64,000 nucleotides of DNA from Gilliamella sp. App6-5 (GTDB lineage: Bacteria; Pseudomonadota; Gammaproteobacteria; Enterobacterales; Orbaceae): positions 106,585 through 170,584 of the forward strand of contig NZ_LZGT01000041.1 in assembly GCF_001690525.1 (NCBI RefSeq), read 5' to 3'. The notes under the pieces are model-generated. The model had not been told where the DNA came from. It did no database searches and worked only from the letters and a program-made list of their open reading frames with translations. The translations under genes and the position numbers were made by a program. Below are positions 9,800 to 18,885 of this stretch, one piece after another (position 1 is the first letter of the stretch; each line of letters begins with the position of its first letter).

Positions 9800-10340
9800 C
9801 TAATAGAGAAAACCATGAATTTAATAAATTTGATTTCAACGATCATCAGGTTTGTTTCGATAGTGACGGTTGGATGCCAGGTGGAAATCTAACGAAATGC
9901 AAGAATGTATTGCCATGTTCATGGAATATTTAAATACTTCCAAACGGTAGGAATTAATAAAAAATAGTCGAGGTAAATTTGGTGAAATATGGTTTCACCC
10001 GAAATTAGCAGTTAACTTTGTTATATGGATATCAGCTAGTTTTGTAGTTTGGTGTAATTTACAAATCGATAAATTAATTTGATCGCAAAAAGTTACAGAC
10101 ACAGATGAGCAGGTATTAGCAATTCTAACCCATAATCAATCTTAAACTTGGGAAAAGTGATTCCAGCAAAATGGCGCAGGTTTTGTGCCAAAACCAGAAC
10201 TTAACGGCTATGAATTGTCGCGTAGGCTTACGATTTTAGTCAGAGATAGCTATAGGTATATTGATGGGGCAGTTAAATTTAAAAACGGCATAATTTAGAA
10301 ACTCGATGCGAGCAAAGCTTTTATCGAACTAACACAATAG
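9800..10340 (+). pseudogene. Decayed KilA-N domain protein
   Basis: Several frame fragments read as pieces of one KilA-N DNA-binding protein. First comes FDSDGWMPGGNLTK (about 9850-9895), a match to the start of the domain. Then, after a frame change and one internal stop (9948-9950), comes ELIKNSRGKFGEIWFHPKLA (9951 onward), continuing to about 10082. The W-x-HP-x-LA core is diagnostic. More coding-like text with stops continues to about 10340. KilA-N proteins are common phage and plasmid regulators. This copy cannot make a full protein. The bases between 9622 and 9800 show nothing else. Confidence 0.55.
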
Positions 10341-10373
10341 TAGATATTTCTTATGATAGGAGAGGTTAAAAAT

Positions 10374-11909
10374 ATGACATGTAAAAATAAAACAATTGAT
10401 AGTAATGTAGCGGGGCTGTATATCGCAAATGAAGATTGTCTCAAGATTTTGCCTGACAATCCAGTTTGGCATGGTATAGAAGTTAATAGCTATAGCGATT
10501 TAGGCGGATCTACAACTTTATTACAACGAGAAACTATTAATCCATCACGGCAGAATCAAAAGGGTAAAATTGTTGATCTTGATGCTAACGCAGGCTTTTC
10601 GTTAGATTTCACAAAAAATATTCTAACTTGGTTAATGCAAGGCTTTATGTTTGCCGATGCTAGAGAAAAGTTCACCACTAAACCACTAGATGGTATCCAA
10701 AATAAGATAATGAGCATTGACAGTGATGGTTATAATTTGGAAACACCTTGTGTTAATCCACCAATTAAAGGTATGTTGATTTTTGCTTCTGGCTTTGATA
10801 AACATAAAAACAATGGAATTAAAGTTATTAAAAGTGCAACAGCTAGTAAAATCATTGTTAATGGCGGTTTGGCTGAAAATACTTTAGTCAATGACAATGC
10901 AAAACTAACTGCGGTTGGTTTTAAATTCCAAGCAGGGGAATGTTCAATAGTAGCCAATGGTGGTGGATTCCCGTCATTAGTCACAACAAAAACAAAAGTG
11001 ACAAGCTTAAATTTAACACTGGGTGAGTGGATTTTTTTAGGTGGTGATACCAGTAATTCATCATTTAAAAAGAATAAAGGATGGGCTCGTATAACAGCTA
11101 TTTCTGATTATTCGTTAACTTTTGATGATACTGATTTTACTCCAATCGATGAAAACAATAATAATCTTGAATTGGAACTGTATTTTGGAACAGTTATTAA
11201 AAATGAGAGTCGTCAAGATTTAATCAAAAAACGATCTTACTGTATTGAACGTACGCTTGGTGATGATGGTAATGGTTTGCAAGCACAATATGTTACAGGT
11301 GCAGTAGCAAATGAAATTAAGTTTAATTTATCGACAGCTCAGTATATTACCTGTGATTTAAGTTATGTTGCTTGTGGTTCATTAACTAAAAAAGGTGGAG
11401 AGCGATTGGATGGTGTACGGTTAGTGGCTGATAAAAGTGAAGCGTACAACACAACATCTAATATATATCGCCAAAAATTGAGCGTTATCGATAAAACATC
11501 ATCAATACCACAGACTTTATTTGCATACGTAACAGACTCAAATTTATCTATTAGTAATGGTGTTACGGGAATTAAAGCGCTAGGTATTTTAGGTAGCTTT
11601 GATGTTTCGGTTGGTAACTTTAATGTAACAGGATCACTAACGGCTTTCTTCTCATCAGTTGCCGCTATTGAGGCAATTAAAAATAATGCTGATGTTGGTT
11701 TTTCAACTATTTTAGCATCAAATAATGCCGGTGCTATTTTTGATATTCCATTGCTTGCACTTAGTGGTGGAATACCTAACGTTGAAAAAGATCAGAAAAT
11801 AACTATTCCACTTGAAAAAACAGGGGCAGAAAATAAGCATGGTTATACGATGATGTATCAGTCTTTTGAATATTTACCCGATATAGCAATGCCTGCTGCT
11901 AATGATTAA
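10374..11909 (+). CDS. Phage major tail tube protein
   Basis: This 511-residue protein is the likely tail tube subunit of a long non-contractile tail. The first third (SLDFTKNILTWLMQGFMFAD) and the last third (IGxLGSFDVSVGNFNVTGSL, then PLLALSGGIPNVEKDQKITIP) have the beta-rich text typical of siphophage tube proteins of the enlarged type. Its place directly before the chaperone pair and tape measure supports this. I use ATG 10374 because AGGAGAGG lies 8 bases upstream; a frame from 10353 overlaps that ribosome site. A terminator follows, which may set a high tube-protein level relative to downstream genes. Confidence 0.75.
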   Translation: MTCKNKTIDSNVAGLYIANEDCLKILPDNPVWHGIEVNSYSDLGGSTTLLQRETINPSRQNQKGKIVDLDANAGFSLDFTKNILTWLMQGFMFADAREKFTTKPLDGIQNKIMSIDSDGYNLETPCVNPPIKGMLIFASGFDKHKNNGIKVIKSATASKIIVNGGLAENTLVNDNAKLTAVGFKFQAGECSIVANGGGFPSLVTTKTKVTSLNLTLGEWIFLGGDTSNSSFKKNKGWARITAISDYSLTFDDTDFTPIDENNNNLELELYFGTVIKNESRQDLIKKRSYCIERTLGDDGNGLQAQYVTGAVANEIKFNLSTAQYITCDLSYVACGSLTKKGGERLDGVRLVADKSEAYNTTSNIYRQKLSVIDKTSSIPQTLFAYVTDSNLSISNGVTGIKALGILGSFDVSVGNFNVTGSLTAFFSSVAAIEAIKNNADVGFSTILASNNAGAIFDIPLLALSGGIPNVEKDQKITIPLEKTGAENKHGYTMMYQSFEYLPDIAMPAAND

Positions 11910-11920
11910 TAATTTAACCT

Positions 11921-11943
11921 AGCCTCATAATTGAGGCTTTTTT
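11921..11943 (+). terminator. Terminator after the tail tube gene
   Basis: AGCCTCA (11921-11927) pairs with TGAGGCT (11932-11938) around TAAT, followed by T residues. It likely gives partial read-through into the chaperone genes, whose ribosome site starts just after it. Confidence 0.75.
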
Positions 11944-11956
11944 ATAGGAGAAAAAA

Positions 11957-12376
11957 ATGAGTTTATTTGAACAATTTGAAACTGACAAAACTAAAGAAAA
12001 AGATGGTGTACCTATTGAATATGCAGCAAACGCAAATGGAACGATTCCAACATTTTATATTGCAAGGATCGGTGGTGCGAACTCTAAATATTCATTACTG
12101 ATTAAAAAAATGACGAAACAATATAAACGACAGATCCAAATGGATACACTTCCAGAAGAAAAACTAATTGAAATTTCAATTAAGGCGTTTTCTGAAGGGG
12201 CATTACGTGGATGGGATAATATTCAAGATCGAAAAGGAAAAAATATTCCTTTTTCTATTGAAAACGCCTGTAATTTGTTTAAACAGCTTCCCGATTTATT
12301 TACTGACTTGATATCACAAGCGAATGATATTGAATTATATAAATCAGTGCAAATAGAGGAAGATATAAAAAACTAA
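11957..12376 (+). CDS. Tail assembly chaperone, upstream frame (gpG-like)
   Basis: This 139-residue soluble protein precedes the tape measure gene, the position of lambda gpG. Sequence families of these chaperones are poorly conserved, so the call rests on position, size and the frameshift signal. Its last sense codons are ATA AAA AAC followed by TAA, which form the slippery heptamer A-AAA-AAC (12367-12373). A -1 shift there continues in the frame of the next gene. The short form is thought to coat the tape measure during tail assembly in lambda-type phages. Confidence 0.7.
   Translation: MSLFEQFETDKTKEKDGVPIEYAANANGTIPTFYIARIGGANSKYSLLIKKMTKQYKRQIQMDTLPEEKLIEISIKAFSEGALRGWDNIQDRKGKNIPFSIENACNLFKQLPDLFTDLISQANDIELYKSVQIEEDIKN
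12367..12373 (+). other. -1 ribosomal frameshift site, A-AAA-AAC
   Basis: The heptamer A AAA AAC is in the zero frame and is followed at once by the stop TAA. After a -1 slip translation reads CTA ATC GCA GTC and on without a stop into the frame of the gene annotated at 12403. This is the classical layout of the tail chaperone frameshift (G to GT) of tailed phages. Confidence 0.75.
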
Positions 12377-12402
12377 TCGCAGTCCTTGAATATCAGCTAG
12401 AC

Positions 12403-12708
12403 ATGAGTGGTAAGGATAGCGATTTAATCAGAATGGCAAAGCAAATGGGGCATCCCATTCCTGATAAAATAAAAAATAAACCAGTGCTTAATGATGATTT
12501 AATTTTTTATTATCAATCTTTTCTTGATTTAGATACAACGCGTACTCACAATATGTCGCCTACAGCAATATCATGGTTATCAATTATTGAGTATGCGCGT
12601 TTTTATCAACTTGATGATGAAGAGACGCACGATCTAATTCAAATTATTCGAGCAATGGATCAAGTTAACCTAAAACATGTCGAGAAAGCCTTCAAGGACA
12701 AAAAATGA
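12403..12708 (+). CDS. Tail assembly chaperone, frameshift extension (gpT-like)
   Basis: The open frame actually begins at the slip site 12373 and is only expressed as a separate protein if the ATG at 12403 is used, which has no good ribosome site. The likely product is the C-terminal extension (about 112 residues) of a fused chaperone made by -1 frameshifting from 11957. It is rich in charged helices and has no recognised domain. In lambda the T part contacts the tail tube protein while G binds the tape measure. Confidence 0.68.
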   Translation: MSGKDSDLIRMAKQMGHPIPDKIKNKPVLNDDLIFYYQSFLDLDTTRTHNMSPTAISWLSIIEYARFYQLDDEETHDLIQIIRAMDQVNLKHVEKAFKDKK

Positions 12709-12739
12709 AACGGACTGAAATTTCATAATCTGTCAATAG

Positions 12740-13085
12740 ATAGATCAAAGTTCGCACTCACAACAAAGTAATAAAAGCATCATTGGCTGTAGTTGAAGAC
12801 CTACCAGATATTACGCAAATTAAGGAACCGCATGTGATAACTGGTTGGTCAGCGTCTATAAATAGCCAGATTATTGAATTAAATAATGCTTTTTATCAGA
12901 TGACAAGCGGATAATTAAAAAAACCATTCGCAAAATGGTGATTGTTAACTCAGCATTAATCGTACTTAAAGTGCGGAAATCTGGCGACACAAATTCTATA
13001 GAATATAGAAGGGCAGGACGACGGTAACTCTCAGCAGTTTTCTGATGGTTTTATTTCAAAAGCACTTATTATTTTTCAGAAGTGA
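12740..13085 (+). pseudogene. Decayed gene, perhaps a tail-completion protein
   Basis: Broken protein-like text lies between the chaperones and the tape measure. One piece reads KVIKASLAVVEDLPDI then VITGWSASIN. A later piece (13020-13085) reads DGNSQQFSDGFISKALIIFQ then stop. The order RxxxxAVVxxxP..xGW and SQQxxxGFxxKAL resembles HK97 gp10/tail-completion proteins, which link head and tail. Frame changes and stops rule out a product. If the match is right, a head-joining function has been lost here. Confidence 0.35.
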
Positions 13086-13099
13086 ATTAAGGAGTTAAT

Positions 13100-16000
13100 A
13101 TGCCACGTGAAGCAACTGTTATCACGGTATCTGATAACATAGCAAATTCAATAGCAAAAAAATTAGATAGCATTGCTTCTTCATCAGAAAGGGCTCAAAA
13201 AAATCTTGAGTTAATGAAGAAAATGCTAAAAAGCTTTAATAATGATCCATTTAAAAAATATTTTAATTCGATCCATACGTTTACTGAATCCATAAAATTA
13301 GCAGTAAGCGAAACAACAACATTCAAAAACGCATTTAATGAAATAAATAATACACTTGAACGAGCTTTAACGATTAATATTGCTTATGCTAACCAATTGA
13401 AAGAAGCTATAAACAATTATCAAAACTTTACAGTGCAACTTGAAACTACGTCAGTTGTTGCACAAAATTTTGGTTTTATACTGAAAACATTATTCAGTTT
13501 TATAAGTATTGAGGCAATTGCAGTTGCTATTTCATTATTAACTGATTTTAAAACGTGTTTAGATGATACGATAGATTCTGCTAAAGAAACTTATTCAAGT
13601 TTCGAAATAACGGCAGAAAGCTTTTTAACTAATGCAATTGCGCTGAAGGAACTTGGTTATAACATAACACAACAGTTAACATACACTGAAGCATTAAATA
13701 ATGCTTTAGCTACATTAGCAATAACAGGAGCTTTTGCAGCATCTGAGATAAATGCTTTTCAAAGCGCCTTAATGTTAGCAATGTTGTCAGGACAAGAGTT
13801 AAACTCTATTATAAATAATAGTAATCAAGAAACAGGCGATTTAGCCGAACAACTCAATGTTACAACAGATAAGCTTGTAGATGCTGGTGAAAAAGGGAAA
13901 ATTACAACTGATGTGATTTTTCAGTCCTTATCGAATTGCTTTGATATGTTCACGCAGAAAGCTGATGATATACCTAACCGGTTGCTAGGTGCTTTTACAA
14001 ACCTAACAGCAGGTATTCAGGAATACATTTTTGAAACGGATAACGCAATTGGTGCTAACAATAAAATAGCTCAAGCAATTCAATGGTTTTCTGATAATGT
14101 AAAAAATACCTCAGCGGCGCTGGCTGTTCTTGATGCTGGATATATCGCTGCAACTGTATATCACGCCTTATTTGTAAAATCTGTTGAAATGGGAGGGAAA
14201 AGTGTATCAAAAGCTACTGCAACAATAATGCGATTAAATCTTGCATTAATTGCCAATCCTATTGGTGCAATAATTTTGGCGATCACAGCCGTTATTGCTG
14301 CCTTAACATTATTTTCGGATGAAATTAAGCTTACAGAAGATGGCACAATATCGTTAAAGGACGTCGCTATAACGGTATGGGGTAATATTAAAGAGGCGGC
14401 TTCAACAGCGATCGAATGGATCGGCGGTATGTGGGATGGGTTCGTAAACTCGGTGAATAATGCTTTCAAAGGCATGCAGGTCACGGTTAACGACGTATTT
14501 AAAGCAATTATTGACGCATCGAAAATGTACTTTAATACGATTGTTAGATTGATAATGTCGGTAGCAACAATAGGATCATTTGCTTTTAATAATCTTGGTG
14601 ATGCATGGGAGATTGTCTGGAAAGGCATAGCAAATTTTACTGGGGATATTATTGCTGGCATTCTCAATTTATGGCAACCTCTCTTTCGTGAGTTTGCATC
14701 AGTGCTGTCGTATTTTGATAAAGATGCAGGAAAAGCACTCCTCGAAAAGATTGATTCAATGACGATAAAATTTAACAAATTTGAATTAGGTTCATCGGCT
14801 GAAAGAGGGTTAAACAAGCTTAAAGATGATCTCGAAAAAGTGTCTAAAACAGATTATGTAATTAGAATTGGTGGTTTTTTAAAAGAAGGATACAATAGCA
14901 TCCTCGAACAAACAGAAAAAAGAAAATCTGCCGAAGAAACCGCAATGAATCCGTTGCCACCAGAGAATGATACCTCAAAGATTGTAAAGGGAGTGACCCC
15001 GTTAACACAAGAGCACGATAAACTGCTTAACTCATTAAAACCAATACAAGGTGCGCTGCAAGAGTATAGCAAGAGCTTAAGTGAATTAACTGCTATGTAT
15101 AAGGAGGGATCAATTACAGCCAGCCAATATAATGAATATACCACCTTGCTTACCAATAAATATGAAGAATCAATAGATCCGCTTGGCCATTATAACAAAG
15201 AGTTAGATAAGCAGTGGAATTTAATGAAACTTTCATCAGAGCAGCGAGCCATAGAAAACGAACTCTATCGCGTTAGTCAAGATATGGTGAGCAGAGGCTT
15301 GGTGCTTTCTCAAGTACAAAATGATGAGTTAAGAAAGAAAATAGCTCTTAATGAAAATTATGTAAGAATTCTTTCTATTAAAGATTCTCTTGAAAGTAAC
15401 TCTCAGCTCAGAAAAGATCAAAATTTTGCTGATTTAGTTAGTGCACTGATTGAGTTAAAAGATAGTGAAAATTATGGATATAATGATTTAATTAATGCGC
15501 TCAATTCTGAGAGTGCAAGCCCATTTGCTGGTATGTTCGAAGGCTCATGGGTGCTAATGAGTGAGCAAATCTCACAATTCCAAAAGATGTATGAGCAAAT
15601 AAATGAATTAACAGAGAAGTTTAACTTGGATCAATCAATGGCGGCATCGTTAAGAGCGCAAGTTTGGGCTAAACAAAATGAATTTATTTTAAATCAGGCT
15701 AATAAATTTTTCGAACAACTGGCGCAGATGCAGAACTCCAACAATGTGGCAATGGCAAGAATAGGTAAAGCTGCAGCGATTGCACAAGCAGTTATTAACA
15801 CGTATCAAGCAGCAAACGCTGCATATGCTGCTATGGCAGGAATTCCGTATGTCGGACCCGCGTTAGGTGCAGCAGCAGCGGCAATGGCAATTGCTACAGG
15901 GATGGCTAACGTTTCAGCGATGCGTTCTCAGTCAACTGGGTTTATGACAGGTGGATACACTGGCAATATAGCACGAAATCAGATTGCTGGCGTCGTTCAT

Positions 16001-16297
16001 GGTCAAGAGTTTGTGATGAATGCAGCAGCAACTCAGCGGATTGGTGTCGATAATCTGGAGGCATTGCAACGAGGCGATATAAATGGCTTACAGCGTCCAC
16101 AAGTAGTTAATAACTATTCACAATCAACAACACAAGAAAACACACCTCAGACGGTGTCACCAACCATTAATATTGCACTTGTGAGTGATTACGAGTCGGC
16201 GGAGCAATGGTTAGCAACACAGGAGGGGGTTAAGCGAGTTATGCAAATAAATAGAGACAATGGGGAGGAGTTAGCGATGATTGTTAATGCATCCTAA
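13100..16297 (+). CDS. Tail tape measure protein
   Basis: At 1065 residues this is the longest gene of the block. The tape measure fixes tail length and passes through the tube. Coiled-coil-like helices fill the N-terminal third. A tape-measure domain lies at about 175-345 (FQSALMLAMLSGQELNSI, then FQSLSNCFDMFTQKADDIP). Hydrophobic stretches occur near 370-405 and 470-520. The C-terminus is Gly/Ala-rich (AGIPYVGPALGAAAAAMAIA, about 912-931), then GGYTGNIARNQIAGVVHGQEFVMN, as in many tape measures. A weak ribosome site (AAGGAGTTAAT) precedes the ATG. The gene is intact, which argues against simple decay of the tail module. Confidence 0.9.
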   Translation: MPREATVITVSDNIANSIAKKLDSIASSSERAQKNLELMKKMLKSFNNDPFKKYFNSIHTFTESIKLAVSETTTFKNAFNEINNTLERALTINIAYANQLKEAINNYQNFTVQLETTSVVAQNFGFILKTLFSFISIEAIAVAISLLTDFKTCLDDTIDSAKETYSSFEITAESFLTNAIALKELGYNITQQLTYTEALNNALATLAITGAFAASEINAFQSALMLAMLSGQELNSIINNSNQETGDLAEQLNVTTDKLVDAGEKGKITTDVIFQSLSNCFDMFTQKADDIPNRLLGAFTNLTAGIQEYIFETDNAIGANNKIAQAIQWFSDNVKNTSAALAVLDAGYIAATVYHALFVKSVEMGGKSVSKATATIMRLNLALIANPIGAIILAITAVIAALTLFSDEIKLTEDGTISLKDVAITVWGNIKEAASTAIEWIGGMWDGFVNSVNNAFKGMQVTVNDVFKAIIDASKMYFNTIVRLIMSVATIGSFAFNNLGDAWEIVWKGIANFTGDIIAGILNLWQPLFREFASVLSYFDKDAGKALLEKIDSMTIKFNKFELGSSAERGLNKLKDDLEKVSKTDYVIRIGGFLKEGYNSILEQTEKRKSAEETAMNPLPPENDTSKIVKGVTPLTQEHDKLLNSLKPIQGALQEYSKSLSELTAMYKEGSITASQYNEYTTLLTNKYEESIDPLGHYNKELDKQWNLMKLSSEQRAIENELYRVSQDMVSRGLVLSQVQNDELRKKIALNENYVRILSIKDSLESNSQLRKDQNFADLVSALIELKDSENYGYNDLINALNSESASPFAGMFEGSWVLMSEQISQFQKMYEQINELTEKFNLDQSMAASLRAQVWAKQNEFILNQANKFFEQLAQMQNSNNVAMARIGKAAAIAQAVINTYQAANAAYAAMAGIPYVGPALGAAAAAMAIATGMANVSAMRSQSTGFMTGGYTGNIARNQIAGVVHGQEFVMNAAATQRIGVDNLEALQRGDINGLQRPQVVNNYSQSTTQENTPQTVSPTINIALVSDYESAEQWLATQEGVKRVMQINRDNGEELAMIVNAS

Positions 16298-16417
16298 ATA
16301 TCTAAGATATCTAACTAGTTCTTGATGCGTGTAACATTACAAAAATATGTTGATTGTTGTTAACGGAGTATAAAAAATCTAATGTAGATATACATACAAT
16401 AGAAAATTGATTCTAAC

Positions 16418-16440
16418 GCTCGCAATTGCGGGCTTTTTTT
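16418..16440 (+). terminator. Terminator between tape measure and tail-tip genes
   Basis: GCTCGC (16418-16423) pairs with GCGGGC (16428-16433, one G-U pair) around AATT, followed by seven T. It lies directly against the first ATG of the next gene. The spacer 16298-16417 holds nothing else. Confidence 0.65.
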
Positions 16441-17646
16441 ATGTCTAAAATTGAGGTGGAAATGCCAAATATTATTGCTGAACAGCCAATCGAAGGAATA
16501 ACAGAGAGTTTTGAATGGCTCACTGATATTATCGAGTCAAGAGACGGTCGAGAACATAGAATAATGTTGCGTTCTTTACCTAGAGTAATGTTAGATTATT
16601 CATTTATAGCGCACCCGCACAATAGAAATCGTTATCTTGATTTGCTACGTAATAATTTAACCAGCACTTGGTTGATTCCAGAATGGTTAAGGGCTGTTTA
16701 CATTGGTCGAATTAATCAGGGAACAACCCTAGTCAGAAATTATTTTGACAATCATGTTGATGATAACTTGCTGATTTATCAGGATAGCAAAAAAAATGAA
16801 GTTGTTACATGGTTAAAATCATCAGAAATTAAATCATTAGAGTTTGTGTTCCATGCAGAGCGTCAATTAAAACCTGATTTTGTTTTTGAAGAACCGCCGA
16901 ATGAGAAAAAGGAAGCGATAAGCCCTGTAATCAATAATTATAAAGCTGCCTATTTATTGCCATTAAGAGAATGTTATTTGAATAGCTCTAAGTATAAAAC
17001 ATCGGGTTTTGATGCTCAGTTTGATGTAACCATCGAGTTGATCGAACAACCAGACTATCATAGCAAAATAATTAAAAAACAGACTTACCTTGGCATCGAG
17101 GTACTTCATAATAATTATGGCACTAACGAATCAATATTAAATAAAGATATTGATATTGTTGATTATGATGTTGGTAAAATCACTAGAATTGAACGATGGG
17201 AGCGATCAAAATTATCAAGGTCTATTAAATTTTATCTTGATGGGTTTGATGAGATAAAAAAATTTAAGGAGTTTATTTATCGAAGGGAGGGTAGGGTTAA
17301 ACCATTTTGGTTATGTGATGGCGATGTAAATATATATGGTGGAAAGGTTCGTGGCAATCAGATTGTTATTCGTAATGGTCATTACAATGATTTACCATCA
17401 TTTAAATATTTATCATTATTTCACGACAATGCTGTCTCTTATGCAAAAATAATTAGCATAAGCAATGATTTACATGGTAAAACAATAATTGTTATCGACA
17501 GAATTATCGAACAGCCAGTCAATAAAATCAGTTGCCTAACGCTTTGTAGGTTTGATACAGACCGGGTGCAAATTGAATACGGTACAAATCAACAAGCACA
17601 ATCAGATATTCAAGTAATAGAGGTTTTTGATGATCAATATTTTTAA
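16441..17646 (+). CDS. Phage tail-tip protein (distal tail protein candidate)
   Basis: This is about 401 residues from ATG 16441, which sits directly on the T run of a terminator. An ATG at 16462 has GAGGTGG too close, so the start is unsure. I recognise no named domain. The protein is mixed alpha/beta, rich in aromatic residues, with no signal peptide or membrane span. It sits between the tape measure and a DUF2163-type protein, where D3112/YuA-type siphophages carry a distal tail protein. Its end overlaps the next gene by 17 bases, so the tail-tip genes form one translationally linked run. Confidence 0.6.
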   Translation: MSKIEVEMPNIIAEQPIEGITESFEWLTDIIESRDGREHRIMLRSLPRVMLDYSFIAHPHNRNRYLDLLRNNLTSTWLIPEWLRAVYIGRINQGTTLVRNYFDNHVDDNLLIYQDSKKNEVVTWLKSSEIKSLEFVFHAERQLKPDFVFEEPPNEKKEAISPVINNYKAAYLLPLRECYLNSSKYKTSGFDAQFDVTIELIEQPDYHSKIIKKQTYLGIEVLHNNYGTNESILNKDIDIVDYDVGKITRIERWERSKLSRSIKFYLDGFDEIKKFKEFIYRREGRVKPFWLCDGDVNIYGGKVRGNQIVIRNGHYNDLPSFKYLSLFHDNAVSYAKIISISNDLHGKTIIVIDRIIEQPVNKISCLTLCRFDTDRVQIEYGTNQQAQSDIQVIEVFDDQYF

Positions 17647-18415
17647 ACAATCGGAATTGTATGTTTTTAATGATGGTTTAAACACTTATCGTTATACGAG
17701 TGGTATGCGTGAGTTAAATATCGACAACAATATTTATATTAAAGAATCAATTAATCGAAGTGCAATAAAGCGTGATGCATCTTTATCTAAAAACAAAATC
17801 ACTATAACTATGCCAATTACTAATGAGATTGTGCAGCAATGGATAACACCAGATATAACAAAATACCTGCTAGTTGATATTTATACATTAGATAAAAAAA
17901 ATTTGGTCACGATGGCTTGGAGTGGTCGGCTAACTCAAACCTCCACATCAGATAAAGACATGACAATGACGTTCGAGTTGCTAATTACAAGAGCTGGACA
18001 AACGGGCGTAAATGATAAAGTCCAGCGAAACTGTCGGTATTCCCTATATGGTGAACGATGTGGGTTAAATCGTGATGATTTTAAAATAACAGGTAATGTC
18101 ACGTCTTATAAAAATGATGTGATAACTGTTGTGTTTGAAAAAGAGGTTCCGAATGGATATTTCATTGGCGGAATAGTACAAACACCACAAGGAGAGCAAA
18201 CATTTATTAAAGAACATAGTGAAAATTCAATCACTTTATTTAGAAAAAATCAACAGCTTGTAGATAATCTAAGTAAAGGCATTGCATCAGTTATTCTCTA
18301 TAAGGGATGTTTAAGAACCCTTGATTCTTGCAATACGTTTAATAACACACTTAATTACGGTGGATTTCCATACCTTCCTTTGGAGCCGCTAAATAGTGGC
18401 AATTCCATTGTTTGA
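17630..18415 (+). CDS. DUF2163 / phage BR0599-type tail protein
   Basis: This is 261 residues from ATG 17630 (AGAGG upstream). The C-terminal half carries the family's cysteine pattern: NCRYSLYGERCGL (about 139-151) and YKGCLRTLDSCNTF (about 224-237). Four cysteines in this arrangement are typical of the BR0599-type domain. They could bind metal or an iron-sulfur cluster as in lambda gpL, a guess. The closing NYGGFPYLP motif is also typical. It is a baseplate-like tail-tip component. Confidence 0.78.
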   Translation: MINIFKQSELYVFNDGLNTYRYTSGMRELNIDNNIYIKESINRSAIKRDASLSKNKITITMPITNEIVQQWITPDITKYLLVDIYTLDKKNLVTMAWSGRLTQTSTSDKDMTMTFELLITRAGQTGVNDKVQRNCRYSLYGERCGLNRDDFKITGNVTSYKNDVITVVFEKEVPNGYFIGGIVQTPQGEQTFIKEHSENSITLFRKNQQLVDNLSKGIASVILYKGCLRTLDSCNTFNNTLNYGGFPYLPLEPLNSGNSIV

Positions 18416-18427
18416 AAAGGAGGTTTT

Positions 18428-18667
18428 ATGTTTGCATTAGTTGCAGCATTGGTTGCTGTTGTTGTTGGTTTAATTGTTGGTGTGGTTGGATCGCACGGTA
18501 AAAAAAACCAACAAAAAATAGAAGCGGATGAGTTTAAAACTGGTACTTCAACCGAAGGGACAGAGATACCAATTGTTTTTGGCACAGTTAAAATAACAAA
18601 TCCAATTTACACTTGGGTAGGTGATAAATCGCTTAAAGCTATTAGAAAGAAAGGCGGTAAAAAATAA
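18428..18667 (+). CDS. Small tail-tip protein with N-terminal hydrophobic segment
   Basis: In 79 residues it has a strongly hydrophobic N-terminus (about 2-22) and then the motif EIPIVFGTVKITNPIYTWVGD. This resembles the segment that opens tip-attachment protein J-type proteins (PVVFGTxRITNPxVxWxGD). AAGGAGG lies 7 bases upstream. It precedes the main tip protein and may be an accessory part of it. The last A of its stop codon is the first base of the next gene. Confidence 0.62.
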   Translation: MFALVAALVAVVVGLIVGVVGSHGKKNQQKIEADEFKTGTSTEGTEIPIVFGTVKITNPIYTWVGDKSLKAIRKKGGKK

Positions 18668-18885
18668 TGAAGTTAATTGTTAAGCGTGAAGATCTAATTG
18701 CAGCACGACAATGTAGTTCAGGTGGAAGAGCTTTTTTTAAACGTCATGGATTAGATTGGTCCGATTTTTTGAAAAATGGTATTGATGCTGAAATTTTAAT
18801 AAAAATTAATGACGTAATGGCAAATCAAGTAATAGAACAAGCTAGGCGGAGAATATGGGCGGAAGCAAAAAGAAACAAACAGTAG
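18667..18885 (+). CDS. Small conserved phage tail-region protein
   Basis: The 72-residue basic protein has the pattern REDLIAARQCSSGGRAFFKRHGLDWSDFLKNGI. I recall it as a short conserved protein encoded just before the tip protein in D3112/YuA-like phages. No function is established to my knowledge. Start and stop overlap both neighbours (1 base and 31 bases). Confidence 0.6.
   Translation: MKLIVKREDLIAARQCSSGGRAFFKRHGLDWSDFLKNGIDAEILIKINDVMANQVIEQARRRIWAEAKRNKQ

Noticed and set aside
14161..14817. A 218-codon minus-strand frame inside the tape measure gene
   Set aside because: It lies wholly within an intact, recognisable gene and shows no protein family; typical antisense shadow of a long coding region.
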